From the NCBI GenBank assembly GCA_029948255.1, contig JALIZF010001916.1:310001-374000 (forward strand): 64,000 nucleotides of DNA, read 5' to 3'. A program made the translations under genes and the position numbers. Of this stretch, positions 37,655-49,393 are shown in pieces. This DNA comes from Telmatactis stephensoni (taxonomy: Eukaryota > Cnidaria > Anthozoa > Actiniaria > Isophelliidae). The stretch's first letter is position 1, and each line of letters opens with the position of its first letter. The notes beneath the pieces are model-generated. The model was not told the origin of the DNA. It did no database searches and was given only the letters and a program-made list of their open reading frames with translations.

Positions 37655-37965
37655 CCACAGGTAGCCCAGTTACCCTGCTAACAGGGTCTAGTTAAAATAA
37701 ACTTCGTCAGGAGAAGTGGCTGGGCTGCCTGTGGGCTGGTAGACTCTGATGAGGGATTTGTAGCTTCAAAAAAGTTCCTCGTATAACTGAGTCATTGAAG
37801 ATTATGTATGTCACGTTTCGTAAAGATGCCTTTGGTAGAACTGCTTAACAATCCCTACAAAGTTGAAAAACAAGAGTTGTCTGCAAAATTTGAACGAAAA
37901 GGGCTTTTACGCTTTGAAAGACAACAACTGAAGAAAAACATTTCAAGGTAAAGGACATGCATAAT

Positions 37966-38837
37966 GCACCAGTCAATGTAAATCCCCGCCCCACCCAACC
38001 CGGGAAAGGGCGGGGAATTGGACTGACATGCCTGAAAAAGTGAGCAAATGTTACTGCCCCTGGGACAATATGTTTAATCCAATGTCCTCGCTTGTCCCCG
38101 CCTACCCATGACTAATAACTTATATATTAAATTCATTTACACAATACAGGCAATAGAACCGTTTTTTATTTTTGATTATCTGATCTTTAATCCTTACTTT
38201 TTCCAGGGATTTTTTCACCTAGTAAAAAAGAAATAAAATGCATAAGACAATGTATTTAACACAATATAATATATTTATGCTCCTGTGAATTTTCAGATAG
38301 ATGATAACTAACTATATCTTATTTATAAGCACTAAAATTTAATAGCGTATTGTTATGCAGCGTGCACATTATCTCACTTTCCTGGTAAAAAGATATTAAA
38401 AGCATCAAAAGTTCACACAAGACACATGGCAGATCAATCAGTGAAGTAGTTTGAAATGATTGCGAATATTTAAGTTATTATTTTGCCAAATATAAAAAAC
38501 ACAAAAATTCAAGACATAAAACAAACAAAAATAACTTATTTAATACACTAAAATAGGAACTGAAACTTTACCTGTCGCTCTTCCATCTTTTCACGTACGT
38601 AGAAAAACGCGGGAAGTTGACTTCTGGGTATTTTCTAAGATGGCGGCCGCTCATTGGTTTAACCGCTGACCATTATATACGATATTCGCCCGATGCCCCG
38701 GTCTTGAGACCGGGAGTGGAAATGTTCGTTTTTTCCCCGCATACCGGAACTGAACAAGTGAGTGAAAACACAATAAATACCCCGCACATCCCCGCCCTTT
38801 CCCGGGTTGGGGGGGGCGGGGATTTACATTGACTGGT
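37966..38837. mobile_element. 872 bp element flanked by GCATAAT
   Basis: The ends CACCAGTCAATGTAAATCCC are inverted at the right (to 38837), followed by a C/G-rich inverted tract. GCATAAT flanks both sides (37959-37965, 38838-38844). It splits the G-family element. It contains aagatggcggccgc near 38636 and, on the minus strand, an ATG followed by a GTAAAG donor (near 38570-38590), which could be a captured promoter and first exon, but this is weak. Confidence 0.7.
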
Positions 38838-38845
38838 GCATAATA

Positions 38846-40329
38846 AAAGAAAATGTGATGACAAAACGTCTCTTGTACCTATTTATAGACGATGTATTTT
38901 TCATTTAGAATTTATGAATGTTGAAAAATAAATATTTCTGTGGTAAAACTGCCCAATATTCAAACGTTTAGTACAAAAACTTCGAAAAACTGATTCTAAC
39001 ACGTGTAATCGGATAGTTAATTACAGTAATTAGGCAGTTTTAAAATTAACTTCCCTTTTCATTGAAAATATATTTCATTCTCTCTGTGTAATTACAGCTC
39101 AAGTTTAGGTCTATAATATTATCAATAAAGAAATTGACAGCAAAAAGGTGCAGTTACTTGCATGTAAAGTAGAGTTGTCATACAGAAATCTGATATTCAA
39201 TCTAAATTGGAAATGCTGTACTATTCCTTGTGTGGTTCTTTCTATTTTGTATGCCAAATAATCTATATGTATCTTCAATTTGCATCAATTAACATTTAAG
39301 AGCTAGAGAACTGTTGTTTTGCACTCAAAATAAACCAAGACAATACTTGCATATTAGTATATATATAAGGAACATTCAGTACTGTATTCCACATCAAAAC
39401 ATACAAAACCATTATTATGAAGACTAAACAATGAAAATATTATGTTCTGCAATATCTAGTCTGTTAGAAGGACAATAATATATCGTTTACTTGTATGGAT
39501 CAAAGCAGTTTTGGAGCATTAGGTGGGCTTCAATTTGCTTTCTATTCATTAGAATTGTGAACAACTGAAGAGTCAATACAATGACTGGATCTGAAAATCA
39601 TAGCAAGACTGACAGGAGATTATTAAAAGTATTAATATACACAAACTTTCAAACAAATTATTAAAAGTTTTATCCACAACCTTTATTTCATCTTTTTAAA
39701 ATGCTTTTACAAAATGGAATATTTTTGTAAGCTATTTACCACAGGAAGCCCAATGTCTTTGATTGAGATTTATCGAAAATGTTTTTAATTGACATCATCC
39801 ACTGATAGAGAGTGAAAATAAGTTCAAAGCAATTCATATTGGTGCTTCTAGGTCTATATGTTTTGTATTTACTGAGCTGAGTCGTTCAGAAAACCAAAAT
39901 AGAAATCTGATACGATATGTTAGGAGACACAAAGGGATTGTTAAGGAAAACTATAGAAAATGGAAGCTAATAGCACAGTTTAGGCAAAAGGCCTATTACG
40001 AGTACGTGGAACTTTTTTCGGGATTCAAAATGATCTAAAACCCCGAGAAAAATTTTTTTTTCCTCGCGCGTCCTCCTCGAAGAACGAAAAATGGCGGTTA
40101 CTGAACAAGACAAGCTCTTCAACTTTCCTTTGTTTTGAGCCGTTTTTCTCGTCAGATTGGTGTCAAAGACAAGACTGATACAAATTGAAGGTAAAGCAAT
40201 AGCAATATTGCAAAAGTGAAGGTAAATGTCTTAAGGAATTTCTAAAAAGTACATTTTCAAGTACATTTTGGAATCTGTTTTTCGGAGCATTTTGAGAACA
40301 CAATTTTGGTTGCTAAGCACGCCATCCGT
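38846..40329. other. Interior of G-family element, no gene
   Basis: AT-rich sequence collinear with 60540-62010, including the ccacaggaagccca box near 39740. No ORF of note. Confidence 0.55.
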
Positions 40330-40540
40330 GACGTCACATCGCAGACATCACTGTACCAGCGCGCGCCTAATAAAAACCATTGGAGTCACCTCCTCCCTCC
40401 TGGCTACGGCTCGTGCTTTCCCTACGCTCTCTCGTGTTCTCCCAACATCACGCGTGTTTTAGATCAGGCTATATAAACACGGAAAACCGTTTTATATTTC
40501 TTAAATATGGGACAATATATTTAACGATATATGAAGGACC

Positions 40541-40785
40541 TACCAAAAAAGTCGAGAAAAAAGTCGGGAAAACAGTCGGGAAAAACGTTAAGGTCGGGAA
40601 AAAGTTAAGGTCGAGAAAAAGTTAACTGAGGTCGGGAAAAAGTTAAGGTCGGGAAAAAGTTAAGGTCGGGAAAAAGTTAAGGTCGAGAAAAAAGTCGGGA
40701 AAAAAGTCGGGAAAAAGTTAAGGTCGGGAAAAAAGTCGGGAAAAAGTTAAGGTCGGGAAAAAAAGTCGGGAAAAGGAAAATCAAG
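40541..40785. repeat. Tandem ggtcgggaaaaagttaa array
   Basis: About a dozen units of 12-18 bp based on gtcgggaaaa(a), with gagaaa variants. ORFs on both strands across it are low complexity. Confidence 0.85.
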
Positions 40786-41213
40786 CGCGAGATTTGCATG
40801 GCACTAATCGGGCTCCGTAGTAGGATGATCCTAGTACCCGAAGTGAAGATACAACTGATTTCCATGTAAACAGAATGCATGATTGCCATGTTAACACCCC
40901 CTTAAATGTTAAAACATGCACTTGGTGATTTTTATCCGTGCCTTTTGAATACGAAGAAAATGTGTTGCTTAGTGATTAATGGGACCACGTAAAAAGTTTA
41001 ACCAAGTTTCAAGTCATTTCCAATTTTCATCAATTTACATCCAAATGGCTCTTGAAAGTCTCCTTGATATAAATTGCTAACGGGAATAAACAGGAATTTA
41101 CGGCGAGAATACGCATTTTGACTACACGGGTAACTGATCAGAGGCTTCGTGCAGTCTACCACTATACTGCTACTAGCAAGTACGCGCACATCAAGTTGAC
41201 CAAAACCGCAAAT

Positions 41214-42709
41214 ATGAGTCGCCTGTTTGTCCTGGCACTGGCATTTCTTTACTGTTTTTCTGCCAGTGAAGTCCAAGCTGCCGGAAAACCAGTAAGTAAC
41301 AACTGCTAAACCATTTATTTGAGGCACCAGCTGTAGTGAATGTTTAATATATAATAGCCAAAATGATTGGGTATAGAAGCGGCGATTTCAATTTCACAAT
41401 TTAAGATTAAAACTCTCGCAATTTGAAAGATCATATATAATTTCAATATTTTTTCTATCGAGTGATGTACGTTAGCTAGTTTGTCTCTATTTTTGGCTAT
41501 TTGGTCATTTTCAGTTTTTCATGTTCTTTTTTTTATTTTCCTTTCTTTCTCTCCTTACCTCCTTCCTCTTCCTTTCTTCCCGCTTTCGATCCTTCCTCTA
41601 CTTCTTTTTTGTAATATTTGATATTCTGTGCATATCACTTTTACAAGTAAAATGAAATCTTAATAACAAGTTCCTTTTTAGAAGAGGTTTAGGGTAAAAA
41701 ATTTCCCTTTTGGAATTTTTTAAAGATACATAGCATAAATGATGAAAAACATTTAGACTTTTTATAGAAATAAGAAGTTTTAGAAGATCTCGTGGATTTT
41801 TATTGTACTGGAGTGTAGTTCGAGAAGCAAAATATTTTCTAATTTCCACTTTCTTTTCAGTACTATTTGGCTGACTATTATGGAGGTCACACAATCCTCG
41901 AGCAATCTTGCACCAGGATGAGAAGTGGTTTTGTCCGTTATGTCCACACCAGCAACTCCCTTCAAGTTTGTACCAACGAGCAGTGGACTCCTTACAGCTT
42001 CGTGAGTCGTTTACGATCAGGTTTGGTGGGTCACTGGAAGATGGACGAGGAGACTGGAAACAATGTTGATGACGATTCTGGTCACGAAAACCATGGTACA
42101 GCTGCCAATGGCCCAGTCCCCGCTCGTGGTAAATTTTCACGTGGTCGCTACTTTGACGGCGTAGGCTATGGTGTTATTACCGTACCAAACAGCCCTGACA
42201 TCAATTTTGGTTTTTCAAGCTTCTCGGTATCAGGTTGGATTAAAATCCTGGATGTCAAGCATCCCTTAACAACCTTCGCTGTCAGAAAAGGATATGGCTG
42301 CTATTTTCTCCCAGGAAGGAAGGGATGGGTACCTGGGTGGGAAACAGCCCATGGCTACAGCTCAAATGGTATCAATGTTTGCATTCGTGACCATAGTAAC
42401 AACAAAGTTCACGTGACCATCACCCATGATGACGGATATAAGCCATCGCAACGGATTGGCAAGTGGACCCACTACACCTATGTGTTTGACCGACAAGCCA
42501 AGAAGGTACGGATTTACGTCAATGGCAAGAAACAAACCAACGAGATCGACATCAGCACTGTTACTGGAAGTGTTAACAACAACAGCGGCCTTGAATTTGG
42601 TACGATGTATGGATGGAAGACCAAAGGTACCCTGGACGAGTACAGATTGTATAACTACGCCCTAAGTGACCAGGAAGTCAAGTCGTTGTATTTGGATCAC
42701 AAGGTGTAA
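41214..42709 (+). CDS. Secreted LamG-like domain protein, copy B
   Basis: Two exons, 41214-41291 and 41861-42709 (phase 0, GTAAGT donor, AG acceptor), give 308 residues. Exon 1 encodes a clear signal peptide (LFVLALAFLYCFSASEVQA). Exon 2 starts with its own linker (YYLADYYGGHTILEQSC) and then the same LamG domain as copy A, with only a handful of residue differences. Compared with copy A, the first Cys of the linker is missing. Nucleotide identity starts near atcctcgagcaatctt and ends about 13 bases after the stop, so it is confined to the coding exon. The function is unknown beyond a likely extracellular binding role. Confidence 0.85.
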
Positions 42710-42783
42710 ATCAGACATTCCGGTAAATGATATGTTGGAATTCGACGCCATTAAGTTAGAATAGTACTGTAAAACAGTCATGG

Positions 42784-42789
42784 AATAAA
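42784..42789 (+). promoter_or_regulatory. Polyadenylation signal, LamG gene B
   Basis: AATAAA about 75 bp past the stop codon. Confidence 0.5.
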
Positions 42790-42898
42790 ATTAATCAAGC
42801 ATGCAATCTTGTTTGTTGTACTGTTTGTTTTTCAAGGTGTTTTTCACGCGTGACGATCCTTGTCACGTAACGATCAAGCGTGATGAGCCTTAAAAGGA

Positions 42899-42964
42899 CT
42901 CCCAGACTCTCTTTCTTGCCGCTCCAGGACGCGAGTCCTGGAGCGGGAAGAAAGAGAGTCTGGG
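42899..42964. repeat. Near-perfect 66 bp palindrome
   Basis: tcccagactctctttcttg pairs with its inverse across a central gcgagtcc; the stem is about 29 bp. Probably a short foldback element. Confidence 0.8.
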
Positions 42965-43097
42965 ACTGGACTAAGAGACGGGGAAGATGTCAAAGGTTTT
43001 TCAAAGGTTCAGAGGGGGAAGTACGTACATACTTACATCAAAAAGAACTTTCACATTCAAATGGAGTGCGACAAGACCTCGGCAGCGGAGGTAGAGG

Positions 43098-43200
43098 CTA
43101 GTCTCTCTCACGGCCGTGTTTAGCCTCGTCACGCAACGCTCCCTTGTCACACACGAGGGAGCGTTGCGTGACGAAGCTCAACACGGCTGCGAGCGAGACT
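43098..43200. mobile_element. 103 bp foldback MITE
   Basis: ctagtctctctcacggccgt and the inverted acggctgcgagcgagactag bracket a perfect inner stem (cgtcacgcaacgctccctt). A partial relative is at 23629-23660 (agtctccctcgcagccgtgt). Confidence 0.8.
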
Positions 43201-43670
43201 AGGGTGCAGGGGGGAATCCCGTATATTTTGGTCTAGGATGATCATCGTACCTTTTAGGGGTCAAATTCACAGTATTTGGAACCTTTTGCGAGTGTTCACG
43301 GACGAACGCTGGTACTTCTATGAAAATTGGCACCTTTTTGGGTTCTCGAAACGACGCCAGACTGTTAGGAATACTATTGCTGTTGAAAAACAGCGACAAT
43401 TTTGAAAAATCTTGCCCCATTTTTCTGGTACCTTTTAGTAGTAAAAATATCCCGATGCACGACTCATTTTGGTATACTTTTTAAGGTTAAAAATGAAAAT
43501 TCGCCTGACAGGACACAAAGAATCTTTTCAAAATATTTCAGTCAATCGCTATCAGTCAATATTTCCTCAATAGTTATCCTTTGATTTCAGTCAAGATGGA
43601 CGATTTTATTTAGAGAAAATATCTGAGACACGGCTTTCACAAGCGAAAAGAAGACTAAAAACTCTGACTA
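43201..43670. mobile_element. Element with cctaaaagatacc-type repeats, partial copy 2
   Basis: It carries ggatgatcatcgtacctttt, aggggtcaaa, accttttag and ggtataccttttaa, the inverted wording of copy 1 at 23116. The right end is not clear, and the last 150 bp before CCDC157 show nothing else. Confidence 0.5.
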
Positions 43671-44514
43671 TTTTCATGTCATCCCAGTTATTTTCCCATA
43701 ACAAAATGATTTATGGATGTCTAAGTCTTTCTGAGTTTGATAAATCTTATCACATCCCGTGCAAACAAACACATCAATAGCTGTATATCCACTAGGGCTT
43801 GTGGCATCTCTCTTCACTTCATGTTGTACCGAACGAGCCTGGTAGAGATCCCATTCGGGGTTTTTGACATCAGAATGTCTAGATAGCTTACTACTAGACG
43901 CTAATTTAGAACTCAATGAAGCAGAATTTCGTTTTTCAATGAGTTTAACGTTGGGGCTTTTTTGTCGTGATTTAGCTGAGTCTTTTCGTGGCTTAGAAGG
44001 TGGGCGTGGTTGGATGGTAAACGAAGCGTTCTCTTGTATCATGTTGTTGTGTAATGTAGTATCCGTGAAGCAACCAACTCCAGAGGCTCTGTCAACAAAA
44101 ATGATATCATGATGCAAAAGATGATGATGATGAGAATGATAATATTCTAATGAGTAAAATTGCCGCAAAAATGCAAAGAACGCCCTCATCCTCGTTTCTC
44201 AGTAGACACACACTGCTTCTACAGTCCGGCAGTATTCCAGACACACAACACTCAACTCACATGTTGATTTTTCTACCAGAGAAACAACAACAACAACAAC
44301 AATAACAACAACAATAATACAGAAGCACGCCCCTTACCTTGAAGGCAAACTTCTTTCTTGCTCAGAACTTTGCGGTTTCCACAAACTGACTGGGTCTTGA
44401 GGCTGACGAAAAGGAGACAAAACTTAATACACGCAGAGCTTGATAACTCGCGACATTACAATTGCTAACTCTAAATGCAAGCAGCGACAGACGCGCAAAG
44501 ATTATAGAAAGCGC

Positions 44515-44812
44515 GCGTAGTTTGCTGCAAGTTGAAAAAGTCTGTTGCAGCAAGTAGACAGTCGCTCAAGTTTTTGCAACAAAATTTCTTGATGTTGCGC
44601 GTATTACCAACCCAAAGTCAACTTGTCTCGCAGCAAACTGCGAAATGATATCCTTCGTGTTCGTGATTGATCCAATCAGAAGTCAGGATTCACTCAACTT
44701 GCAGCAAACTATTTTGTTGCCGAGACAAGTTTGTCTTCGGGTGGAAAAACGCGCAGCATCGCCTTCCAACTCGTTTCGTAACGATGTTGCGAGACAAGTT
44801 GAGTGATTTTCT
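44515..44812. repeat. Degenerate foldback repeat in CCDC157 intron 6
   Basis: cttgtctcgcagcaaact and gttgcgagacaagttgagtg appear in both orientations, with cttgcagcaaact between them. Boundaries are uncertain. Confidence 0.4.
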
Positions 44813-45383
44813 TGCTCGTATAGACAAGATATCAAGTTTTTAGCCAATCAAAAACATCGACGAGAACCTTCTCAGCCAGCCAGCCAGCAAGAAGAAATTC
44901 TTTAACCAATAAAAATCCTTGCAAACATGCAGGACTAAAAGGCTTACCGTTTTCCTTTGTGCATTCTGAGCCGAAGACATCAACAAAGTAATAGACTTTC
45001 TCAGTTTCTCATTCTGCTCTTCCAACATAAGAATTCGTATATTATTAGCCATTACTTGTCGCTCCATATCTTTGACAACATCCATGTCTGAAATGTCACC
45101 AACAGCATTGCCAGTGCTTGTAGACTTGCTGTCCATGGCGGGATACTCGGACAAAAGCTTCAACTTGTCCTCGCTTTTCCTGGACCTGATTTTGAAGTTC
45201 TTGGCAGTTTTCCTGTAGCTCTTTTAGACTTTGAAGTAAAGATTTTTTCTCCTCTTCGATATCACTGATTATATTCTATAAAGACGGCGTAAAATATCTA
45301 GTTAAGAAAAATCGTATCCACTTTACACTTGTTTATATTTTTGAAAGAAAATCGTAACATAAGCAGTTTCAAAATGCTAGCCG

Positions 45384-45462
45384 CCTTTTCGCTCACTCCC
45401 CGAGTTTGCTGCGCGAAAGAGAGTTCGTGCAAACAAACTCGGGGAGCGAGCGAAAAGACGTC
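45384..45462. repeat. Palindromic repeat in CCDC157 intron 5
   Basis: cttttcgctcactccccgag pairs with ctcggggagcgagcgaaaag around a short loop. Confidence 0.75.
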
Positions 45463-46220
45463 TGTTTTCTCAAAGGTTTTGATACCTTGTTTTCTTCAAG
45501 CCGTTTTGTAAGTTCTACACTTTGTTGCTTTTTATCATCTAAAGCAGCTTGTAGGTCGTCTCTCTCTCCCTCAGCCTCCATCAAGCGGATCTCGTAAATC
45601 TTCACATTCATTATCCAATTCATCAACTCTTTGTAAAAGAGCATCGTGTTTATGTTGAAGCGCCTGAAAGCAACATTATATTTGACGTTTGTTTTCTTTA
45701 CCGAGTAATTTTCAAGGGGAAAATAGCTTCATCTAAAGTTCAATTGCACAGATCAATAAGTTATCTAACCTGTTCGTGCTTGACCAAGGATCGATTTTTG
45801 GCCTGCGTTTTGTCCAGTTCCAAGGATGTTTCTCTGAGTTTTATTTGCACTTCGTTGAGTTCTACTTTGAGAGTGAGAATGTCTTCATCAACTTTTTGTA
45901 ATCTTTTAACTTCACTGCTTTCTTTGTCTAAATCTGTCTTTAACTGCAAGTTTTGTTTCTCTGTAACAGAAGATAGATTTTTAATGTGGAACATTTTGTG
46001 CGAATGACAAAGAGAATAATAATATCAATAATAACTGTTTATTTTTAATTCTTCTAGTGCTTCTGGACTCCTTGGGGAACACTGTACTCTCTCACACACA
46101 CTACCACTACATTCTAATATTCTATGCATACAACTCTCAGCTCACTAGTTTGTTTTTACCAAGGGAGGAAAACCAGAGAGAAAACCCTTGAAGCAAGGGA
46201 GAGAATAAAGTCACATGTGA

Positions 46221-46292
46221 TGCCCCATCTGGGAATAGACCGCAGGACCGCAGAGGTGACACGCTGACACTCTCACCGCACTTGATCACCCT
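46221..46292 (-). mobile_element. tRNA-derived SINE-like sequence in CCDC157 intron 3
   Basis: Read on the minus strand it has gtgcggtgagagtgtcagcg (A-box-like) and gcggtctattcccag (B-box-like, RGTYYATTCCC). It does not fold as a clean tRNA, so a SINE head is the better reading. Confidence 0.4.
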
Positions 46293-47330
46293 TGCTTCCA
46301 AAATGAACATTAGAAATCTTACCAAGTGTTGACAAGGTCTCTGTTTGCTTTGCAATAGTTTCACTAAGTTGCTCTGTTTTCTCCTGTAAAATTTCATTCC
46401 CTTGTTGAAGCTCCTTGTTAGTGCTCTCAGCATCTGCCAAAAGCATTTGTTTGTCCTGAACAACTTTTTGAAATTTCTTTTTCACAGCTTCTTCTCTTTC
46501 AGCCGATTCATTTTTCTCCTCAATCAAGCTCTGTTCTATCTCCTGCACCTGTTTCTCAAGCTGCTTGCAGTTTTCTTGGGAGTTCTTCAACTTTTCTTGC
46601 AGTGGATTGATTTGAGCATAAAGATTATCTAGATGGTTATTGATTCTAGCAAGATCTTGGTTTTGCTTCTGAAGTCCACCTAGAAATGTCTGCTGCAGCC
46701 ATTAGCGACTTGCGCAGGAGTTTCTTTTGTTTTGCCAAGGATGAAGTCAGCCCTTGCGATTTACAAAGATTCATTACCATATCCCCAACTTCTATCAAAT
46801 GCTGTTGTGTCCTTGAACAAGCCTCACAGGGAATAAATGCCTGTATCATAGGTCTGAGTAGATGTTTCTTGGTATGTTTTAGCAAGAGCAACATCTTCAA
46901 CACTCAGTGTCAGATCATTTGTAGGTGAAGGGCTGTGAAAGGATATGCTTTCAGAGTGCGATAAAATAAACTTTGCTGAGCTTGTTGCTGATTTTCCTCT
47001 ACTTTTGATTTTCCCACTGACTATTCTTCCTTCACTTTTCTTATTTACAACTTTTTTCAACATTTTAATTTCATCACGAAGATCAAATATGGTATTCTCC
47101 ATCTTGCTCAGGGTTTCTGCTTTGGTTTTGGTCTGAAATATCAAATATTTCTCAATTAGACCCAAAAGAGATGTTATACAACAGTCCACTTTTAACATAT
47201 TGGATGAATGATAGTGAACAATGGGATCAGGGGAAATAAAAAATGACTGTTATGAATTCTCCTTTGTTAGACTGGAGCCTCATTATTGGTTGTGGGTGAT
47301 CAATCAACCAGTATATCAAAAGACGTCATA

Positions 47331-47400
47331 GGATGGCACAGTTGGTTAGTGCATGGCCTTTGGTGCAAGAGGTCCAGAGTTAATTCAATCCCCGGATCTC
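47331..47400 (+). mobile_element. tRNA-like SINE head in CCDC157 intron 2
   Basis: ggcacagttggttagtgc matches a tRNA A box, and gttaattcaatcccc is a B box with small changes. The acceptor stem does not pair well. Probably a tRNA-derived SINE, not a functional tRNA. Confidence 0.5.
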
Positions 47401-47465
47401 ACTTCTCAACTTCTTTTCTTTCTGTGTAGCTTTAAGTAGCTTTAAATACCTAAAATGGAGCACTT

Positions 47466-47602
47466 GGCCCTGGTTGTATGAAGGTTGGATAAAGTTATCC
47501 ACCAGAGAAGAGTTATCCACTGTATAGATTTTGTATAGATTTTATCTGCTGGATAAGGATTTATCCGTTGGATAGCGCTATTCACCCTTCATACAACTGG
47601 CC
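47466..47602. mobile_element. 137 bp foldback MITE in CCDC157 intron 2
   Basis: The ends ggccctggttgtatgaagg and the inverted ccttcatacaactggcc match with one mismatch. The inner arms ggataaagttatccac and tggatagcgctattcac are also inverted. Confidence 0.85.
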
Positions 47603-48788
47603 CCTAATGGAGAGAGGGGAGTAAAATGAGTGCACTGTCGACCTCAAGTTTATCAGTTACTCAAATTACTGTAATGAGTTATCAATAAATATGGTTGCTT
47701 TACTTTACTTTTTACTTTATTTAAAATATGAAGTGTGGATTGTAAGTCAGTGAGCTTATATTCAAATAATTACACCTCATAGGACTCGCCTAAAGGCTCG
47801 TCCTATTTTGAGAACTTTCAAAACATTACTCGTACCTATTAATTCCGAATTGTACTCAAGATCGTGCGATTTCCTATACAAATCCAATAAGGTAAAATTA
47901 CTGTGCAACATTATTGTATAAAATGGATGCTTCTCTTATTCCTTATAACAGCTGCTTATAATAGCTTTCAACCTTGAATCAGTGATCAACAACCCCAAAA
48001 CAAACCTCAAAATGCATTTGCTGTGACATTTGTTGGATCTTTACAACTTTACTCCAGAACTTCTTTGCAACCAGACCAACAGAAATTGCTGAACCCATCA
48101 CTCGACTACTTCCAGGTCGGTGTTGACTGTCTGATGATTTTAGCAGTTGGTCAATGAATTGAGATGTTCCTTGAAGCAGTAACACAAGCCTATATAAGAT
48201 AATAACAATTTTCTTAACTAAACTACAAAATGGGAAGCATGTGTGTTTCTTGAACCTTTATCATGAAATGATGGTTTTATCATGAAATGGCTACTTGAAA
48301 TAGATCAAAAGCCTTACTTGACTTTTCCTACTTATATAGGTAAATAAGGTAAAGGAATCCCATTAATTTTAATTCATGAAAGTCAATATCTCCCTTTTGC
48401 ATATCAGACCTGATAAGGAGAAGGAGAAGATATATGCCCTCATTTCTCTCTGCTTTGATGGGCTTCTCCCTTGGCAAGATTATAAACTAGCTAGTACACA
48501 GTAAAAAATAAATAAATAAATAAATGAAAACAAGTATGCATACCTGTCAATGACCAGTTCAAACAAGACAATGTGTGACAGTTTACAATGGTCCTCATCA
48601 TCTGAATAGCAGTACATTTCAAGCAATTCCTCTATGTCCAGTTCACTTGATATTTTATCAGGGTATTTCCATGACGGTGATCTTACAGGACCTGCTCGTG
48701 ATGTTATGTCCATAACAACTGTCTGAATATCAGCAACATCTTGACTGAGGCTTTCTAAGCAGCTCTCGTAACCAAGGAGATGGGCCAT

Positions 48789-49393
48789 ACTGAAGATATT
48801 GCACAGGTATAATGTATTTGGTGTGGATGGTATAATGCACAATTATACTATAAATGATGAGTTGTATAGATTTCTAACAGAATAATCACTGATGATTCTG
48901 TGACACCAAAATGGTAAAGGAGGAATGAAGCTATAAAGCAGATATCATATTTGGCATTTTCATATGCCAAGGTTTTTTTTCTAGAAGAATATTTTCCTTG
49001 CTGGAATTACTCTCAATTAAAATCCAACGATGAATAAGTGACGCAAATTCCTACAAAAATTGACCGAGACTTCACACTGAGCATAAGTCAAGTTGAAGGA
49101 ACAAGCTGAAGAACGATGTTTGGACGAAGAGATCTTAAATAAATTACACATAAACCCAGTTGATCCGTGATTGTGAACTTTATCCAAGGCTGTAGTATCC
49201 TTTTCTTTGATTTGAAACCTCAGATGATTTTAAAAGACAGAATAAACAAGTTTTTTTCAACCATCAACAATCGCTATTTTTGCTTTGGTTACAAGAATCA
49301 ATCCCATGATGCAATGTCTACACAGGAATCCCACAAAAATTGTAGTGGGATTCCTTTGGTGATTGTTTTCAAAATGGACGACGAAGAAGTACG
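48789..49393. promoter_or_regulatory. Intergenic between divergent CCDC157 and OGFOD2
   Basis: 605 bp separate the two start codons. An upstream short frame begins with ATG at 49373 (MDDEEVR then stop), overlapping the region just before the chosen OGFOD2 start. No TATA box was seen. Confidence 0.45.

Larger units (their letters stand above)
23991..37733. mobile_element. 13.7 kb insertion flanked by GGCTGGT, carrying the Helitron
   Basis: GGCTGGT stands directly outside both ends (23984-23990 and 37734-37740). The ends CACAGGCAGCCCAGCCACTT are exact inverted copies, and the inverted similarity runs on to CTGGGCTACCTGTGG (26234-26248 and inverted at 37655-37669). Each end therefore looks like an 80-100 bp partly palindromic module. 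The left module is interrupted by the two TTAA elements. Either these are the true ends of the Helitron-bearing element, or two short elements sit on either side of it. Confidence 0.7.
23640..40420. mobile_element. Old large element (G family), split by a 13.7 kb insertion
   Basis: The left part (23640-23990) and right part (37741-40420) read as one element once the insertion is removed. Its interior matches the G-family copy at 59829-62012: gtttccttgcag near 23790, tcgtacgtttggat, cgtttcg(t/a)aaagatgcct and the ccacaggaagccca box appear in the same order. The outer ends are inverted: tggtacagtgatgtctgcga followed by tgtgacgtcacgg at 23700 recurs reversed at 40330-40360. No transposase ORF was found. 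Confidence 0.65.
43674..48788 (-). pseudogene. CCDC157: CCDC157 orthologue with four single-base frame breaks (disabled or misassembled)
   Basis: Eight exons on the minus strand: 48544-48788, 48006-48189, 46323-47132, 45770-45960, 45486-45663, 44948-45275, 44338-44402 and 43674-44088. The start (MAHLLGYESCLESL, SRAGPVRSPSWKYPDKI, LSHIVLFELVIDR) matches vertebrate CCDC157, as does IPCEACS. The rest is coiled coil, ending in a C2H2-like finger (FVCTGCDKIYQTQKDLDIHKSFC). Splice phases agree across all exons only if one extra base is discounted in each of four places: near 46850 and 46680 (exon 3), 45590 (exon 5) and 45170 (exon 6). The expected product is about 803 residues. Mammalian CCDC157 is linked to Golgi/acrosome formation in sperm. 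Whether the breaks are real or sequence errors cannot be told here. Confidence 0.85.

Noticed and set aside
47331..47400. Functional tRNA gene
   Set aside because: A and B boxes are recognisable but the acceptor stem does not pair; a SINE head explains it better.
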